A stretch of DNA of 32,532 nt from Blastococcus atacamensis (GCF_002938425.1 NZ_POQU01000041.1:1-32532); one strand, 5' to 3'. Counted from the stretch's first letter, positions 23,319 to 31,495 are shown. The notes: a model not told the origin generated them from the letters alone. Program-made: numbers and translations.

Positions 23319-23615
23319 ATGGAGATCGCGTCCGCGGTCCAGCAGCTGCTCGACCGGCGCGGCTCCATGGCGCACGCCCCGGTGAGCCTGACCATCCCCG
23401 ACAACGTGGCCGTGGGCATCGCCGGCGGCTACGTGAGCGCCACCGAGTCCGGGCAGCTCATGGAGCGCTTCTTCCGCGGTGGCGACGTCGACAGCACCGA
23501 GATGCTCGAGGCCATCCGGTTCGAGCAGGGCTACGCCTCCCCCGAGGGGCACGCGGCGCTGTACTGCCTGTCGGGCTGGGTCGCCGCACAGGTGCACAAG
23601 GGCGGCGGCGCCTGA
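23319..23615 (+). CDS. Hypothetical protein next to phytochrome locus
   Basis: A 98-residue protein (MEIASAVQQLLDRRGS start) with a predicted helix, a short beta section (VSLTIPDNVAVGIAGGYVS) and a longer acidic helical half ending VAAQVHKGGGA. No family recognised. An in-frame GTG at 23280 has a better ribosome site (GGAGCGG), but the 13 codons it would add use rare codons (AGT, CGA, TCA, CCT), so ATG 23319 is preferred. It converges with the phytochrome-phosphatase gene with a 3-nt gap. Any link to light sensing is only positional. Confidence 0.6.
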   Translation: MEIASAVQQLLDRRGSMAHAPVSLTIPDNVAVGIAGGYVSATESGQLMERFFRGGDVDSTEMLEAIRFEQGYASPEGHAALYCLSGWVAAQVHKGGGA

Positions 23616-23618
23616 CCC

Positions 23619-25808
23619 TCAGGTACGGGCGACCCCGAGCAGCGTGACGTCGTCGGTGCTCGGCGGGTTCAGCACGCCCAGCACGGCGTCCAGCAGCTGC
23701 TCCGGGTCGACCGGCCCCGTGCTGACGGCGCTCTGCAGCGCGTCCAGCCCTGGGGCGAGTCCGGCGGCGGACCGCTCCACCAGGCCGTCGCTGAACAGCA
23801 GCAGGCGGTCGTCGCCGGCCAGCGTCAGCCGGGTCTCGGTGTAGGAGGGCGCGTCCAGCATGCCGAGGGCGGGGCCGCGCCCTGCCATCACGTACTCGGC
23901 CCCGCCCGAACCGGCATGCAGCACCGGCAGGTGCCCGGCACTGGCGACCACGACGTCGCCGCTGTCGGGATCCAGCTCGGCCACCACGACCGTCGCCATC
24001 TCGCCCGGCAGCAGCGCGCCGATCACCTCGTTGAGGCCGTCCAGCGCCGCGGCCGGACCGGCGGCGCGCAGCAGATGGGCCCGCAGCGCGTGCCGCAGCT
24101 GGGCGGTCACCGCGGCAGCGGCGAGACCGTGGCCGGCGACGTCGCCCAGCACGATCGACACCCGACCGCTCGGCAGCGGCACCAGGTCGTACCAGTCACC
24201 GCCGACGACGTCCTCCTCGCTGGGCCGGTAGCGGGCGGCCAGCGCGACGCCGGGAACCTTGGGCAGCTCCTCCAGCAGCAGGGTGCGCTGCAGGACGCCG
24301 GCCAGCCGGTTGTCCTCCGAGGCCCGGCTCAGCGTGGCGGCGGTGAGGTGCTCGGCGAGCGCGCGAGCCGCAGCCACCTCGTGCTCGCGCCAGGGCCGCG
24401 ACGTCTCGCGGACCGTCTCGCTCCAGGCGTCGAACGACCGGCGCGGGCTCAGCCGCGGGCCGTCGTCGGTCTGCGCCGTCTTCGACTGGTAGGGGTTCCC
24501 GCCCCAGGTGACCTCGCGCAGCGTCTCCGGCCGGAACCAGGCGAGGAAGTCCTCGGCACCGAGGGGGACGGCGAGCACGCCGCTGGCCGTCTCCGCGAGG
24601 TCGGAGACCCCGGGGACGACGGTGGAGGCAGCGTCGGTCGCGCCGATGCCGGCGTCCAGCAGGTCGCGCACGAGCGGAGCCACCCGCTCGGCGGGCGGCG
24701 TGCTGCCGAGCAGCCGCAGCTGACCGTCGAGGCGGACGGCGGCACCGGCGGCGGGCAGCAGGTCCAAGACGGTCAGGTCCCGCTCGGTGAGCGCCGCACC
24801 GAGGGCGCGCGGGGTGCGCCCGACGGCGGAGGTCAGCTCGGCGGTGCGGCGGGCCACCTCGACCACGCCGTCGGTCTCGCCCGCGGCCACCTTGGTGTGC
24901 AGCAGCAGCGAGGCGGTGCGGCCCAGGAATTCGGCGGCCGCGCGGTCGGGGTAGGACGGCCGGTGCGGACCGGCGTAGTGGTGGCAGGAGATGAGGCCCC
25001 ACAGCTTTCCCCGGTCGAGAAGCGACACCGACATCGACGAGACCACGCCCATGTTGGCCAGGTACTCCAGGTGCACCGGCGAGACGCTGCGCAACATCGA
25101 GCCGGAGAGGTCCAGCGGCCGGCCGGTCAGCGGGTTGCCCGGCGGGTCGAGCGGTACCCGGGAGTAGCCGGCGTCGGGGATGATCCGCATCCAGTTGGTC
25201 GTGTACAGGGCGCGGGCCTGGGCGGGGATGTCACTGGCCGGGTAGCGCAGTCCGAGGAAGGGCTCGAGGTCCTCGCGCCGGTCCTCGGCGATCACCTCGC
25301 CGTTCCACCCCTCGTCGAAGCGGTAGACCATCACCCGGTCGAAACCGGTGAGGGTGCGCACGTCGCGGGCGAGCACCTCGCCGAGCTCGTCGAGCGTGGC
25401 GCTCGCGGAGAGGCGCTGCAGCACGTTCGGCAGCCGTCGGTGCCAGGCGGCACCGGCCTGCTCGGCACCGGCGACCGGCTCCCACTCGGTGATCAGCAGC
25501 CCGTCGGCGCGGTGCAGGACGACGTCGACGTCGGCCCCGGCCACCCGGACGCGGAGCGGGTTGACCTCCGTGAGGTCACCGGCGAGCGCCTCGCGCAGGC
25601 GGGCGGCGTCGTCATCGGCCAGGTACTGGTCCAGGGTCCCGCCGGTCCGGCCGAGCACCGCTTCCGCGTTGGCCGAGGCGACGACGACGGCGAGGTCGGG
25701 CTCGGTGACCGCCAGCAGCACGCCGTGGGGCTGGACGGCGCCGGGAACGGCGATGGGCTCGTCGGCGCAGCGGAGCAGCGCGTCCTCGTCGACGTGGGGG
25801 GCGATCAC
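23619..25808 (-). CDS. Bacteriophytochrome fused to SpoIIE/PP2C phosphatase
   Basis: A 729-residue red/far-red photoreceptor with a phosphatase output. PAS (1-115) has Cys14 followed by EPIAVPGAVQPHG, the biliverdin-attachment site of bacteriophytochromes. GAF (130-305) holds PASDIP (190-195), H246 (PVHLEYL) and H276/H277 (ISCHHY), the chromophore-pocket residues. PHY (310-485) holds the PRxSF tongue motif (PRRSF, 455-459). The PP2C domain (510-729) has GGDWYD (536-541), GDVAGHG (555-561), SAGHLP (623-628), FSDG (672-675) and STDDV (717-721), so both ends look functional. Light would change dephosphorylation of a target, most obviously the STAS protein encoded 9 nt upstream in the same operon. 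GTG 25808 lacks a clear ribosome site, consistent with coupling to the STAS gene. No heme oxygenase gene is in view. Confidence 0.93.
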   Translation of the reverse strand: MIAPHVDEDALLRCADEPIAVPGAVQPHGVLLAVTEPDLAVVVASANAEAVLGRTGGTLDQYLADDDAARLREALAGDLTEVNPLRVRVAGADVDVVLHRADGLLITEWEPVAGAEQAGAAWHRRLPNVLQRLSASATLDELGEVLARDVRTLTGFDRVMVYRFDEGWNGEVIAEDRREDLEPFLGLRYPASDIPAQARALYTTNWMRIIPDAGYSRVPLDPPGNPLTGRPLDLSGSMLRSVSPVHLEYLANMGVVSSMSVSLLDRGKLWGLISCHHYAGPHRPSYPDRAAAEFLGRTASLLLHTKVAAGETDGVVEVARRTAELTSAVGRTPRALGAALTERDLTVLDLLPAAGAAVRLDGQLRLLGSTPPAERVAPLVRDLLDAGIGATDAASTVVPGVSDLAETASGVLAVPLGAEDFLAWFRPETLREVTWGGNPYQSKTAQTDDGPRLSPRRSFDAWSETVRETSRPWREHEVAAARALAEHLTAATLSRASEDNRLAGVLQRTLLLEELPKVPGVALAARYRPSEEDVVGGDWYDLVPLPSGRVSIVLGDVAGHGLAAAAVTAQLRHALRAHLLRAAGPAAALDGLNEVIGALLPGEMATVVVAELDPDSGDVVVASAGHLPVLHAGSGGAEYVMAGRGPALGMLDAPSYTETRLTLAGDDRLLLFSDGLVERSAAGLAPGLDALQSAVSTGPVDPEQLLDAVLGVLNPPSTDDVTLLGVART

Positions 25809-25817
25809 GCCGCGACG

Positions 25818-26183
25818 TTACGTGCCGGCGTCCTTGCGGGCGACGGCCGTGCCGATCTCCGAGACCGCGGCGACCACGGGCACCGCGCTGCCCAGATCGA
25901 GCAGGTCGATGGGCAGACGCACCGGCCGGTTGCTGTGCGGCGCCAGGACGTGCAGCTCGACGCCGGACTCGCGTGCCCGGCGGGCCAGGCGCATGAGCGT
26001 GCGGGCACCGGAGGAGTCGAGGAACTTGGTGGGGCTCAGGTCGATGACGATGCCCTCCGGTGAGGACTGCATCAGCGCGGCGGCGGCGGTCTCCAGCTGC
26101 GCGGCTGTGGCCAGATCGAGCTCACCCCGTACGGTGAGGGCCGCGCGTCCGGCGACCGTCGTACGTCCGATGTCGAACAGCAC
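25818..26183 (-). CDS. STAS-domain anti-anti-sigma factor (RsbV-like)
   Basis: A 121-residue STAS protein. The fold runs from TVAGRAALTVRGELDLATA to the phosphorylation loop IVIDLSPTKFLDSSGARTL, with the kinase-target serine in DSSG (56-59; Ser58 by analogy with SpoIIAA). The rest is normal for RsbV/SpoIIAA, with a short C-terminal extension. Unphosphorylated STAS binds the anti-sigma kinase and frees its sigma factor. It is the first gene of an operon with the phytochrome-phosphatase, which probably dephosphorylates it, and is divergent from an RsbW-like kinase gene. GTG 26183 has GGGAGG upstream. Confidence 0.9.
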   Translation of the reverse strand: MLFDIGRTTVAGRAALTVRGELDLATAAQLETAAAALMQSSPEGIVIDLSPTKFLDSSGARTLMRLARRARESGVELHVLAPHSNRPVRLPIDLLDLGSAVPVVAAVSEIGTAVARKDAGT

Positions 26184-26258
26184 CGTGTCGCCTCCCTCAC
26201 CATCGCCGCCGCCGGTGGAACGAGCGTAGGCCACGCGAATCCGAGGAGGTGCGCCGCG

Positions 26259-26690
26259 GTGAACATCGAGTTCAGCGTGCGGCTGCCGACCGACGCGCAG
26301 AGCGTGCCCCTCATGCGGGGGCTGCTGCGGCAGGCGCTCGAGCACCTCGGAGTGGCCGAGTCCGGCATCGAGGAGATCGTGCTGGCGCTGACCGAGGCGT
26401 GCGCGAACGTCGTCGACCACGCCGGCGAGGCCGAGGAGTACCAGGTCGACGTCTCGATCACCGACGCGCTGTGCCGGATCAGCGTGCTCGACGAGGGCCA
26501 GGGCTTCGAGTTCGACCAGGCCTCGCACGGCTCGACCCGCTCACCGCTGGAGGACCGCGGCCGCGGCCTGATCCTCATGCAGGCGCTGGTGGACCGGTTG
26601 CAGTTCGTGCAGGCCGAGGACGGTCGGCACCGCGTGACGCTGGAGAAGCGGCTCTCGCCGCAGCCCCGCCTGCGCCTGCTCGCCGACTGA
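26259..26690 (+). CDS. RsbW-like anti-sigma factor / serine kinase
   Basis: A 143-residue GHKL-type ATPase of the RsbW/SpoIIAB group (HATPase_c_2). The N box is EACANVVDHA (N50), the G1 box DEGQG (78-82) and the G2 box GRGL (101-104). In the family it binds a sigma factor and phosphorylates its STAS antagonist. The STAS gene lies 75 nt away on the other strand, and a light-regulated phosphatase follows that, so the three form a partner-switching unit. GTG 26259 has a strong GAGGAGG ribosome site. No sigma factor gene is in the window. Confidence 0.92.
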   Translation: MNIEFSVRLPTDAQSVPLMRGLLRQALEHLGVAESGIEEIVLALTEACANVVDHAGEAEEYQVDVSITDALCRISVLDEGQGFEFDQASHGSTRSPLEDRGRGLILMQALVDRLQFVQAEDGRHRVTLEKRLSPQPRLRLLAD

Positions 26691-26732
26691 CCCGCGTCCG
26701 GGGCCGGCGCGGCCGTCGTCGACGATGAGCAC

Positions 26733-27986
26733 GTGACCGACGAGACCTTCTCCGCCGAGGTGGACGCGGCGGTGGCCCGGCTGGCCGGCGTCGCCGAGCG
26801 GACGCCGCTGCAGCGCAATGCCCGGCTGTCGGCGCTGACCGGTGCCGACGTGTGGGTCAAGCGCGAGGACCTGCAGGTGGGTCGCTCGTACAAGATCCGC
26901 GGCGCGTACAACACCATCAGCCGCCTGTCCCCCGCCGAGCGCTCGGCCGGGGTCGTCTGTGCCAGTGCCGGCAACCACGGGCAGGGTGTGGCCTACGCGT
27001 GCCGGGCACTGCAGGTGCACGGCCACGTGTTCGTGCCGGGGACGACGCCGCGTCAGAAGCGCGAGCGGATCGCGGCGCTCGGCGGCGACATGGTGCAGCT
27101 GGTGATCGTCGGCGACTCCTACGACGAGGCGGCGGCCGCCGCCGCAGCGCACGCGGCGGGCACCGGGGCGACGCTGGTCCCGGCGTTCGACGCGATGTCC
27201 ACCGTGACCGGTCAGGCGACCGTGGCGGTAGAGGTCCTCGAGCAGCTCGGGTCCGCGCCGGACGTCGTCGTCCTGCCCGTCGGGGGAGGTGGGTTGCTGG
27301 CCGGGTGTGCGACCTGGCTGCGGGAGCACTCTCCCGGCACCCGGCTGGTCGGCGTGGAGCCCGCGGGTGCGGCGAACATGGCGGCGGCGCTGGCCGCCGG
27401 GGAGCCGGTGGACCTGCCGGAGATGGACACCTTCGTCGACGGCGCCGCGGTGCGCCGGGCCGGAGCGGTCACCTATCCCCTGGTGCGGGACTCCGGTGCC
27501 GAGCTCGTCGCCGTGCCCGAGGGGCAGATCTGCACGGAGATGCTGGACCTGTACCAGGCCGACGGGGTCATCGCCGAGCCCGCCGGAGCGCTGGCGACGG
27601 CCGCCCTGAGCGGGGGGCTGGTCACCGTGGAGCCCCGGCAGACGGTGGTGTGCGTGCTGTCGGGCGGCAACAACGACGTCAGCCGGTACGCCGAGGTGAT
27701 CGAGCGCTCGCTGGTGCACCGCGGGCTGAAGCACTACTTCCTGGTCGAGTTCCCGCAGGAGCCGGGCGCGCTGCGGCGGTTCCTCGACGAGGTGCTCGGT
27801 CCGGACGACGACATCGTGCTGTTCGAGTACATCAAGCGGGACAACCGCGAGACCGGGGCGGCGCTCACCGGCATCGAGCTGGGCCGGGCCGAGGGCCTGC
27901 CGGAGCTGCTGGCCCGCATCGAGGCCAGCCCGCTGCGCATCCAGCACGTGGCCCCCGGCTCGACGGCCTACCGCTTCCTGGTTTGA
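26733..27986 (+). CDS. ilvA: Threonine ammonia-lyase (threonine deaminase)
   Basis: A 417-residue PLP enzyme converting threonine to 2-oxobutanoate and ammonia, the first step of isoleucine synthesis. PLP lysine K54 lies in SYKIRGAYN; CASAGNHGQGVAYAC and the phosphate-binding PVGGGGLLAG are intact. The C-terminal 85 residues (HYFLVEFPQEPGALRRFLDE onward) form one ACT-like regulatory domain, so this is the shorter biosynthetic type, presumably subject to isoleucine inhibition. GTG 26733 has no ribosome site and may be leaderless. It ends 1 nt before the stop codon of the opposite-strand PHA depolymerase. Confidence 0.93.
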   Translation: MTDETFSAEVDAAVARLAGVAERTPLQRNARLSALTGADVWVKREDLQVGRSYKIRGAYNTISRLSPAERSAGVVCASAGNHGQGVAYACRALQVHGHVFVPGTTPRQKRERIAALGGDMVQLVIVGDSYDEAAAAAAAHAAGTGATLVPAFDAMSTVTGQATVAVEVLEQLGSAPDVVVLPVGGGGLLAGCATWLREHSPGTRLVGVEPAGAANMAAALAAGEPVDLPEMDTFVDGAAVRRAGAVTYPLVRDSGAELVAVPEGQICTEMLDLYQADGVIAEPAGALATAALSGGLVTVEPRQTVVCVLSGGNNDVSRYAEVIERSLVHRGLKHYFLVEFPQEPGALRRFLDEVLGPDDDIVLFEYIKRDNRETGAALTGIELGRAEGLPELLARIEASPLRIQHVAPGSTAYRFLV

Positions 27987-27987
27987 G

Positions 27988-29070
27988 TCACCCGCCGAGG
28001 GCGTCGACCATGGCCATGACGGTGCGCATCTGCGGGCCCAGCTTGTTCGCGTAGTCGACGTCGCCCGGGCCGAGGTAGCCCCACCAGTCCCAGCAGCCCT
28101 TGGGGTTGACGATGGCCGGGCCTGGGTCGGGGCGGGCCTGCGGGTAGAGGACGACGAAGCGGTTGGTGTCGGCGTAGGCGTTCAGGCCGGAGTTGCGGGC
28201 GAAGGTGTCACCGATCTGCTCCGCCGTCTGCTGGCAGCCGTGCAGCGCGAGGACGACGGCGCACTCCGTGCCCCGGGCGCAGGAGTCGGGCACGTACACG
28301 TAGCCGGTGCTGCCCATGCCGACGGCCGGCCCGCCGGTGCGGGTGACGTCGCCGTTGCCCGGCTGCGGCGCCACGGCGTAGCGGTCCTGGTCGAAGGTGC
28401 GCAGCGTGCCGCGCGGCGTGCCGGGGTTCGGCGCCTTGACCGAACCGAACATCGTGGCCAGCGAGTCGGCCTGCGCGTCGTAGGGGGAGCAGTCGTTGAG
28501 GTACGGCGGCGAGGTCTCGCCGCAGGCGACCGGGCCGAGCGGGCTGATCCAGCCGTGCCCGGCGGCCAGCTGGTCGCGGTAGGCCAGCGGCACGCCGTAG
28601 TGGCGGTAATACGCGGCCAGGTCGTCGGCGACCGGCCGCACGACGGTCGGGTCGAGCGTGCCGTGGAAGAGGTAGGTGCGGCTGTCGGCCAGATTGGCCA
28701 GCGGGTCGATCTTCCCCTCGCGCTCGTACCGCTCGGTGGTCTCGTAGAGCACCGGCATGGGCCGCGGCGTGGTGGAGGCGGCGCAGGACTGCAGGGCGAC
28801 GGCGACGTCGTTCATCGCGCACCAGTACGGGCCGGCGCTGAAGACCGCTGCTCCGGCGATGCGCTCGGAGAAGGCCACCTGCAGCTGGGTGGCCATGTAG
28901 CCGCCGGAGGAGATGCCCGCGACGTAGTTCTCGCCGATGTCCAGCCGCGGCAGCCCGCCGTCCCCGGGCGCCGTGGTCGGCGTCGCCGCAGCCGTCGTGG
29001 TGGAGCCGGCGAACGCGAGGAGGCAGGCGGTGAGGACGGCGGCGAGGCGCCGTCCGGCGGTCGGGCGCAT
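27988..29070 (-). CDS. Secreted short-chain PHA (PHB) depolymerase
   Basis: A 360-residue secreted esterase of the type 2 extracellular PHB depolymerase group, an alpha/beta hydrolase. A signal peptide covers about 1-29 (RR near the start, hydrophobic core, cleavage near TAAA-T). The nucleophile Ser54 sits in GISSGG, close to the mature N-terminus as expected for this group. YLFHGTLDPTVV supplies the likely acid and AGHGWISP the likely His. Later segments (VVLALHGCQQ, GCWDWWGY) and paired cysteines fit the family. It would release hydroxyalkanoate monomers outside the cell. ATG 29070 has GGGAGAA upstream. Convergent with ilvA with a 1-nt gap. Confidence 0.88.
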   Translation of the reverse strand: MRPTAGRRLAAVLTACLLAFAGSTTTAAATPTTAPGDGGLPRLDIGENYVAGISSGGYMATQLQVAFSERIAGAAVFSAGPYWCAMNDVAVALQSCAASTTPRPMPVLYETTERYEREGKIDPLANLADSRTYLFHGTLDPTVVRPVADDLAAYYRHYGVPLAYRDQLAAGHGWISPLGPVACGETSPPYLNDCSPYDAQADSLATMFGSVKAPNPGTPRGTLRTFDQDRYAVAPQPGNGDVTRTGGPAVGMGSTGYVYVPDSCARGTECAVVLALHGCQQTAEQIGDTFARNSGLNAYADTNRFVVLYPQARPDPGPAIVNPKGCWDWWGYLGPGDVDYANKLGPQMRTVMAMVDALGG

Positions 29071-29195
29071 CGGTTCTCCCGTAGGCGTCGTCGAGCACAG
29101 GTTGTCCGGCCCGGACGGGCTGTCGTGGTCAACGACGCACGCACTGGCGAGTCACGCTCCGACGGGCAGCAGCCGGTAAGGCCGGCCGCCGAAGT

Positions 29196-29211
29196 CCCGG
29201 CCCTGGCCGGG
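29196..29211. terminator. Short GC hairpin after 50-residue gene
   Basis: CCCGGCC and GGCCGGG pair around two bases, 42 nt past the stop of the minus-strand small gene. In a GC-rich genome this is weak evidence. The rest of the 183-nt gap (29071-29253) shows nothing clear. Confidence 0.25.
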
Positions 29212-29253
29212 CCGCGGCACCGACGCCGCGGGCCCGGGCGGGAGCCGACGGGC

Positions 29254-29406
29254 TCAGACGCGGCCGGTGCCGCCGCGTCGGTCCTTGTTCTTGTTGGTGA
29301 AGCTGGCGATCGCACTCTTGATCCGGCGCTGGTTCTCCGGCTTGCGAGCCTCGTCCGCCACCTGCTTGGCCACACCGGCCTTGGTGAGCTTGCTGAGCAG
29401 TCCCAT
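29254..29406 (-). CDS. 50-residue basic helical protein
   Basis: A 50-residue strongly basic protein beginning MGLLSKLTKAGVAKQVADEA and ending in a charged tail (NKNKDRRGGTGRV). The N-terminal part can form an amphipathic helix. No family recognised. ATG 29406 has an ideal GAGGAGG ribosome site, and the family-like pattern starts there; 18 further open codons upstream overlap a hairpin. A membrane- or nucleic-acid-associated small protein is possible but unproven. Confidence 0.7.
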   Translation of the reverse strand: MGLLSKLTKAGVAKQVADEARKPENQRRIKSAIASFTNKNKDRRGGTGRV

Positions 29407-29434
29407 GCTCGCCTCCTCGTATCGGGTTCGCTCT

Positions 29435-29455
29435 CCCTGCCCGTTCCGGGCAGGG
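29435..29455. terminator. Hairpin between channel pseudogene and small gene
   Basis: A perfect 9-bp stem (29435-29443 with 29447-29455) with a 3-nt loop. It could terminate the upstream minus-strand gene, or form a leader structure 29 nt before the start of the 50-residue gene. Confidence 0.5.
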
Positions 29456-29504
29456 GCCATCCGCCGGCGAGCCGACCGTCACGCGACCGTCATGCCGGAC
29501 GTGG

Positions 29505-30141
29505 TCAGGCCGGTCGGACGGCGTCGTCGTCCGTGTCGGCGCCGCTGCCGGTGTCGCGGGCCAGCAGGTACGTCGCAACCCCGAGGACGACCCCCGCCAC
29601 GGCGGACAGCGCGACGATGACCGCCGTGTCGATTTCCCCGAGGACGGCGGTCAGCAGGTCGCGCGACCGCGACGTCGGGTCGGCGAGGACGACGCCGACG
29701 AAGACGGCCACGAGCACCCCCGCAGCGGCGGCGAGCAGCTGGGAGAGCCGGCCGGTGAAACCGTGCCGCAGCCCACCGACCGGGCGGCCTTGACGATCCG
29801 CCCGGCGCGGAGGATGCGCAGGGCGCCGACGGTGCGCGCCAGCCGCAGCACCTGCACCGGGCCGAGCGCGAGCACCACGGCGACGACCACACCACGGTCA
29901 GGACGATCAGGCCGAGGTGCCCGCGGATCCAGGCGCGCTTGTTCTCGACGACGACGAGCAGGATGACCGTCTCGGCGACGAGCACGGCGCCGCTGACGAT
30001 GTCGATGACGTGCCCGGCCGTGCCCAACGCCCCTTCGGCGACGGTGAGGAACATCGCCGGGATGGATGCGAGCGCGGCGACGAGGACGGGCAGGGCGAGC
30101 CGCTCCTGCCAGCACTCCTCCCTGGTCTTCACCGCGGTCAA
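29505..30141 (-). pseudogene. Ion-channel-like membrane protein broken by two frameshifts
   Basis: One membrane protein is readable only by changing frame twice. Frame one (30141 to about 29890) gives MTAVKTREECWQERLALPVL and two helices ending in HLGLIVLTVV. Frame two (about 29890 to 29770) gives VVAVVLALGPVQVLRLARTV and RILRAGRIVKAARSVG, an Arg-rich S4-like helix. Frame three (about 29770 to 29505) gives FTGRLSQLLAAAAGVLVAVF and a final helix ending in an acidic tail. The layout resembles the voltage-sensor half of small actinobacterial ion-transport proteins. Each shift is repaired by adding one base, so these are two 1-nt deletions, either real inactivation or sequencing error. Confidence 0.65.
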
Positions 30142-30199
30142 CGTAATCCCGGCCCGGGACGAGCACCCCTCGCGGACCGGCTGGCCCGCCGCGACAGCC

Positions 30200-30234
30200 G
30201 GTGCCGGGACCCGGGTGCCGAGACCCCGGTGCCG
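30200..30234. repeat. Short 14-bp tandem repeat
   Basis: Two 14-bp units, GGTGCCGGGACCCG and GGTGCCGAGACCCC, followed by a partial third (GGTGCCG). It lies in the 113-nt gap between the channel-like pseudogene and the 74-residue gene. Probably replication slippage; no function evident. Confidence 0.6.
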
Positions 30235-30254
30235 ACTGTCGCCCTGCCTGAGGG

Positions 30255-30479
30255 TCAGCCGGTCGGGCCCGTGGCGTCGGGCCCGCCGGCGGCCTTGCTG
30301 TCCGCACCGCTCTCGGGGACGCGGGTGACGTCGTCGGACATCCCGCCGCCCTGCGCCGCGCGGGGCGTCGTCTCGGGAGCCGCGGTGACCTCACCGGGCT
30401 CGGAGGTCTCGCCGGGCAGGGTGTCGGGATCGTCGGGGCGCTCGTTGGCGCCGCCGTAGGGTCGGTTGGCCTGGGTCAT
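30255..30479 (-). CDS. Small disordered acidic protein
   Basis: A 74-residue polar protein (start MTQANRPYGGANERPDDPDT), rich in Pro, Gly, Asp and Glu and free of hydrophobic clusters, hence intrinsically disordered. No family recognised. ATG 30479 has a strong GAGGAGG ribosome site. Upstream, GTTC, 14 nt and GGCTAC on the minus strand are a weak match to a sigma-B-type promoter, so stress-linked expression is a guess. Confidence 0.65.
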   Translation of the reverse strand: MTQANRPYGGANERPDDPDTLPGETSEPGEVTAAPETTPRAAQGGGMSDDVTRVPESGADSKAAGGPDATGPTG

Positions 30480-30544
30480 GGCAGTCCTCCTCGCGGGTCC
30501 GTGGACCCGGGTTGTAGCCGCGAGAGCCGGGTCGAACCGTCCTG

Positions 30545-31495
30545 TCAGGCGAGCACCCGGATCGGGCTGCCCGCGACGAACGCGGCGACGTCCTCGACCG
30601 CCTCCCCGTAGAACACCTCGTACGTGCCGCGGGTGACGTAGCCCAGGTGCGGGGTGAGCACCGTGCGCGGCGCCGTCCGCAGCGGGTGGTCGGCCGGAAG
30701 CGGCTCCTCGTCGTAGACGTCGAGGGCAGCTCCGGCGATGCGGTCCTCGGTCAGGGCGTCGATCAGCGGCTGCTGCCGGACGATCGGTCCTCGGCTCGTG
30801 TTGACCAGCACCGCGGTGTGCTTCATGAGCGCGAGGTCGTCGGCGCCGATCAGACCACGCGTCCGCTCGGACAGCAGCAGGTGGATGGTGACGACGTCGG
30901 CGGTGGCGAACAGCTCCTCGCGCTCGACCCGCCGCACACCGACCTCGGCGGCGCGCTCGTCGGTGAGGTTCTGGCTCCAGGCGACGACGTCCATCCCGAA
31001 CGCCTGGCCGATCGTCGCCACCCTGCTGCCGAGCCGGCCGAGCCCGACGACGCCGAGCCGCGCACCGGCGAGGTCCGTGCCGATGGTCTGCTGCCATCCA
31101 CCGGCTCGCATGCCGGCGTCCTCGCGCGGGATGTGCCGGACCGCCGCGAGGATCAGTCCCCAGGTCAGCTCGACCGTGGCGGTCGCGCCGGAGCCGGTGC
31201 CGCAGACGGTGATGCCGCACTCCGCGGCGGCCTCGGTGTCGATGGACTTGTTCCGCATGCCGGTGGTGACCAGCAGCTTCAGGTTCGGCAGCCGCTGCAG
31301 CAGGCCGCGCCGGAACTCGGTGCGCTCCCGCATGGCGACGACGACGTCGAACTCCAGCAGCGCGGCGGCGACGGCGTCCTCGTCGCCCAGGTGCTGGGAG
31401 AACTCGACGACGTCGACCTCGCCGGGCACCTGCGACCAGTCGCAGAAGTCGGCGGCGACGGACTGGTAGTCGTCGAGGACGGCGATGCGGATCAT
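30545..31495 (-). CDS. D-2-hydroxyacid dehydrogenase family protein
   Basis: A 316-residue NAD-dependent oxidoreductase of the D-isomer-specific 2-hydroxyacid dehydrogenase family. The NAD loop GLGRLGSRVA starts at 151. The catalytic Arg235 (NTSRGPIV), Glu264 (DVYDEEPLP) and His283 (TPHLGYVT) are all present. The N-terminal substrate domain (VLDDYQSVAADFCDW) is typical of the DUF-free actinobacterial and fungal subgroup with unknown substrates. ATG 31495. It lies 9 nt after the stop of the DUF3048 gene on the same strand, so the two may be co-transcribed. Confidence 0.9.
   Translation of the reverse strand: MIRIAVLDDYQSVAADFCDWSQVPGEVDVVEFSQHLGDEDAVAAALLEFDVVVAMRERTEFRRGLLQRLPNLKLLVTTGMRNKSIDTEAAAECGITVCGTGSGATATVELTWGLILAAVRHIPREDAGMRAGGWQQTIGTDLAGARLGVVGLGRLGSRVATIGQAFGMDVVAWSQNLTDERAAEVGVRRVEREELFATADVVTIHLLLSERTRGLIGADDLALMKHTAVLVNTSRGPIVRQQPLIDALTEDRIAGAALDVYDEEPLPADHPLRTAPRTVLTPHLGYVTRGTYEVFYGEAVEDVAAFVAGSPIRVLA

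Noticed and set aside
26221-26240. GGAAC...CGTA-like pair between the STAS and RsbW genes as an ECF sigma promoter
   Set aside because: The spacing between the two blocks is about 3 nt, whereas ECF promoters need about 16.
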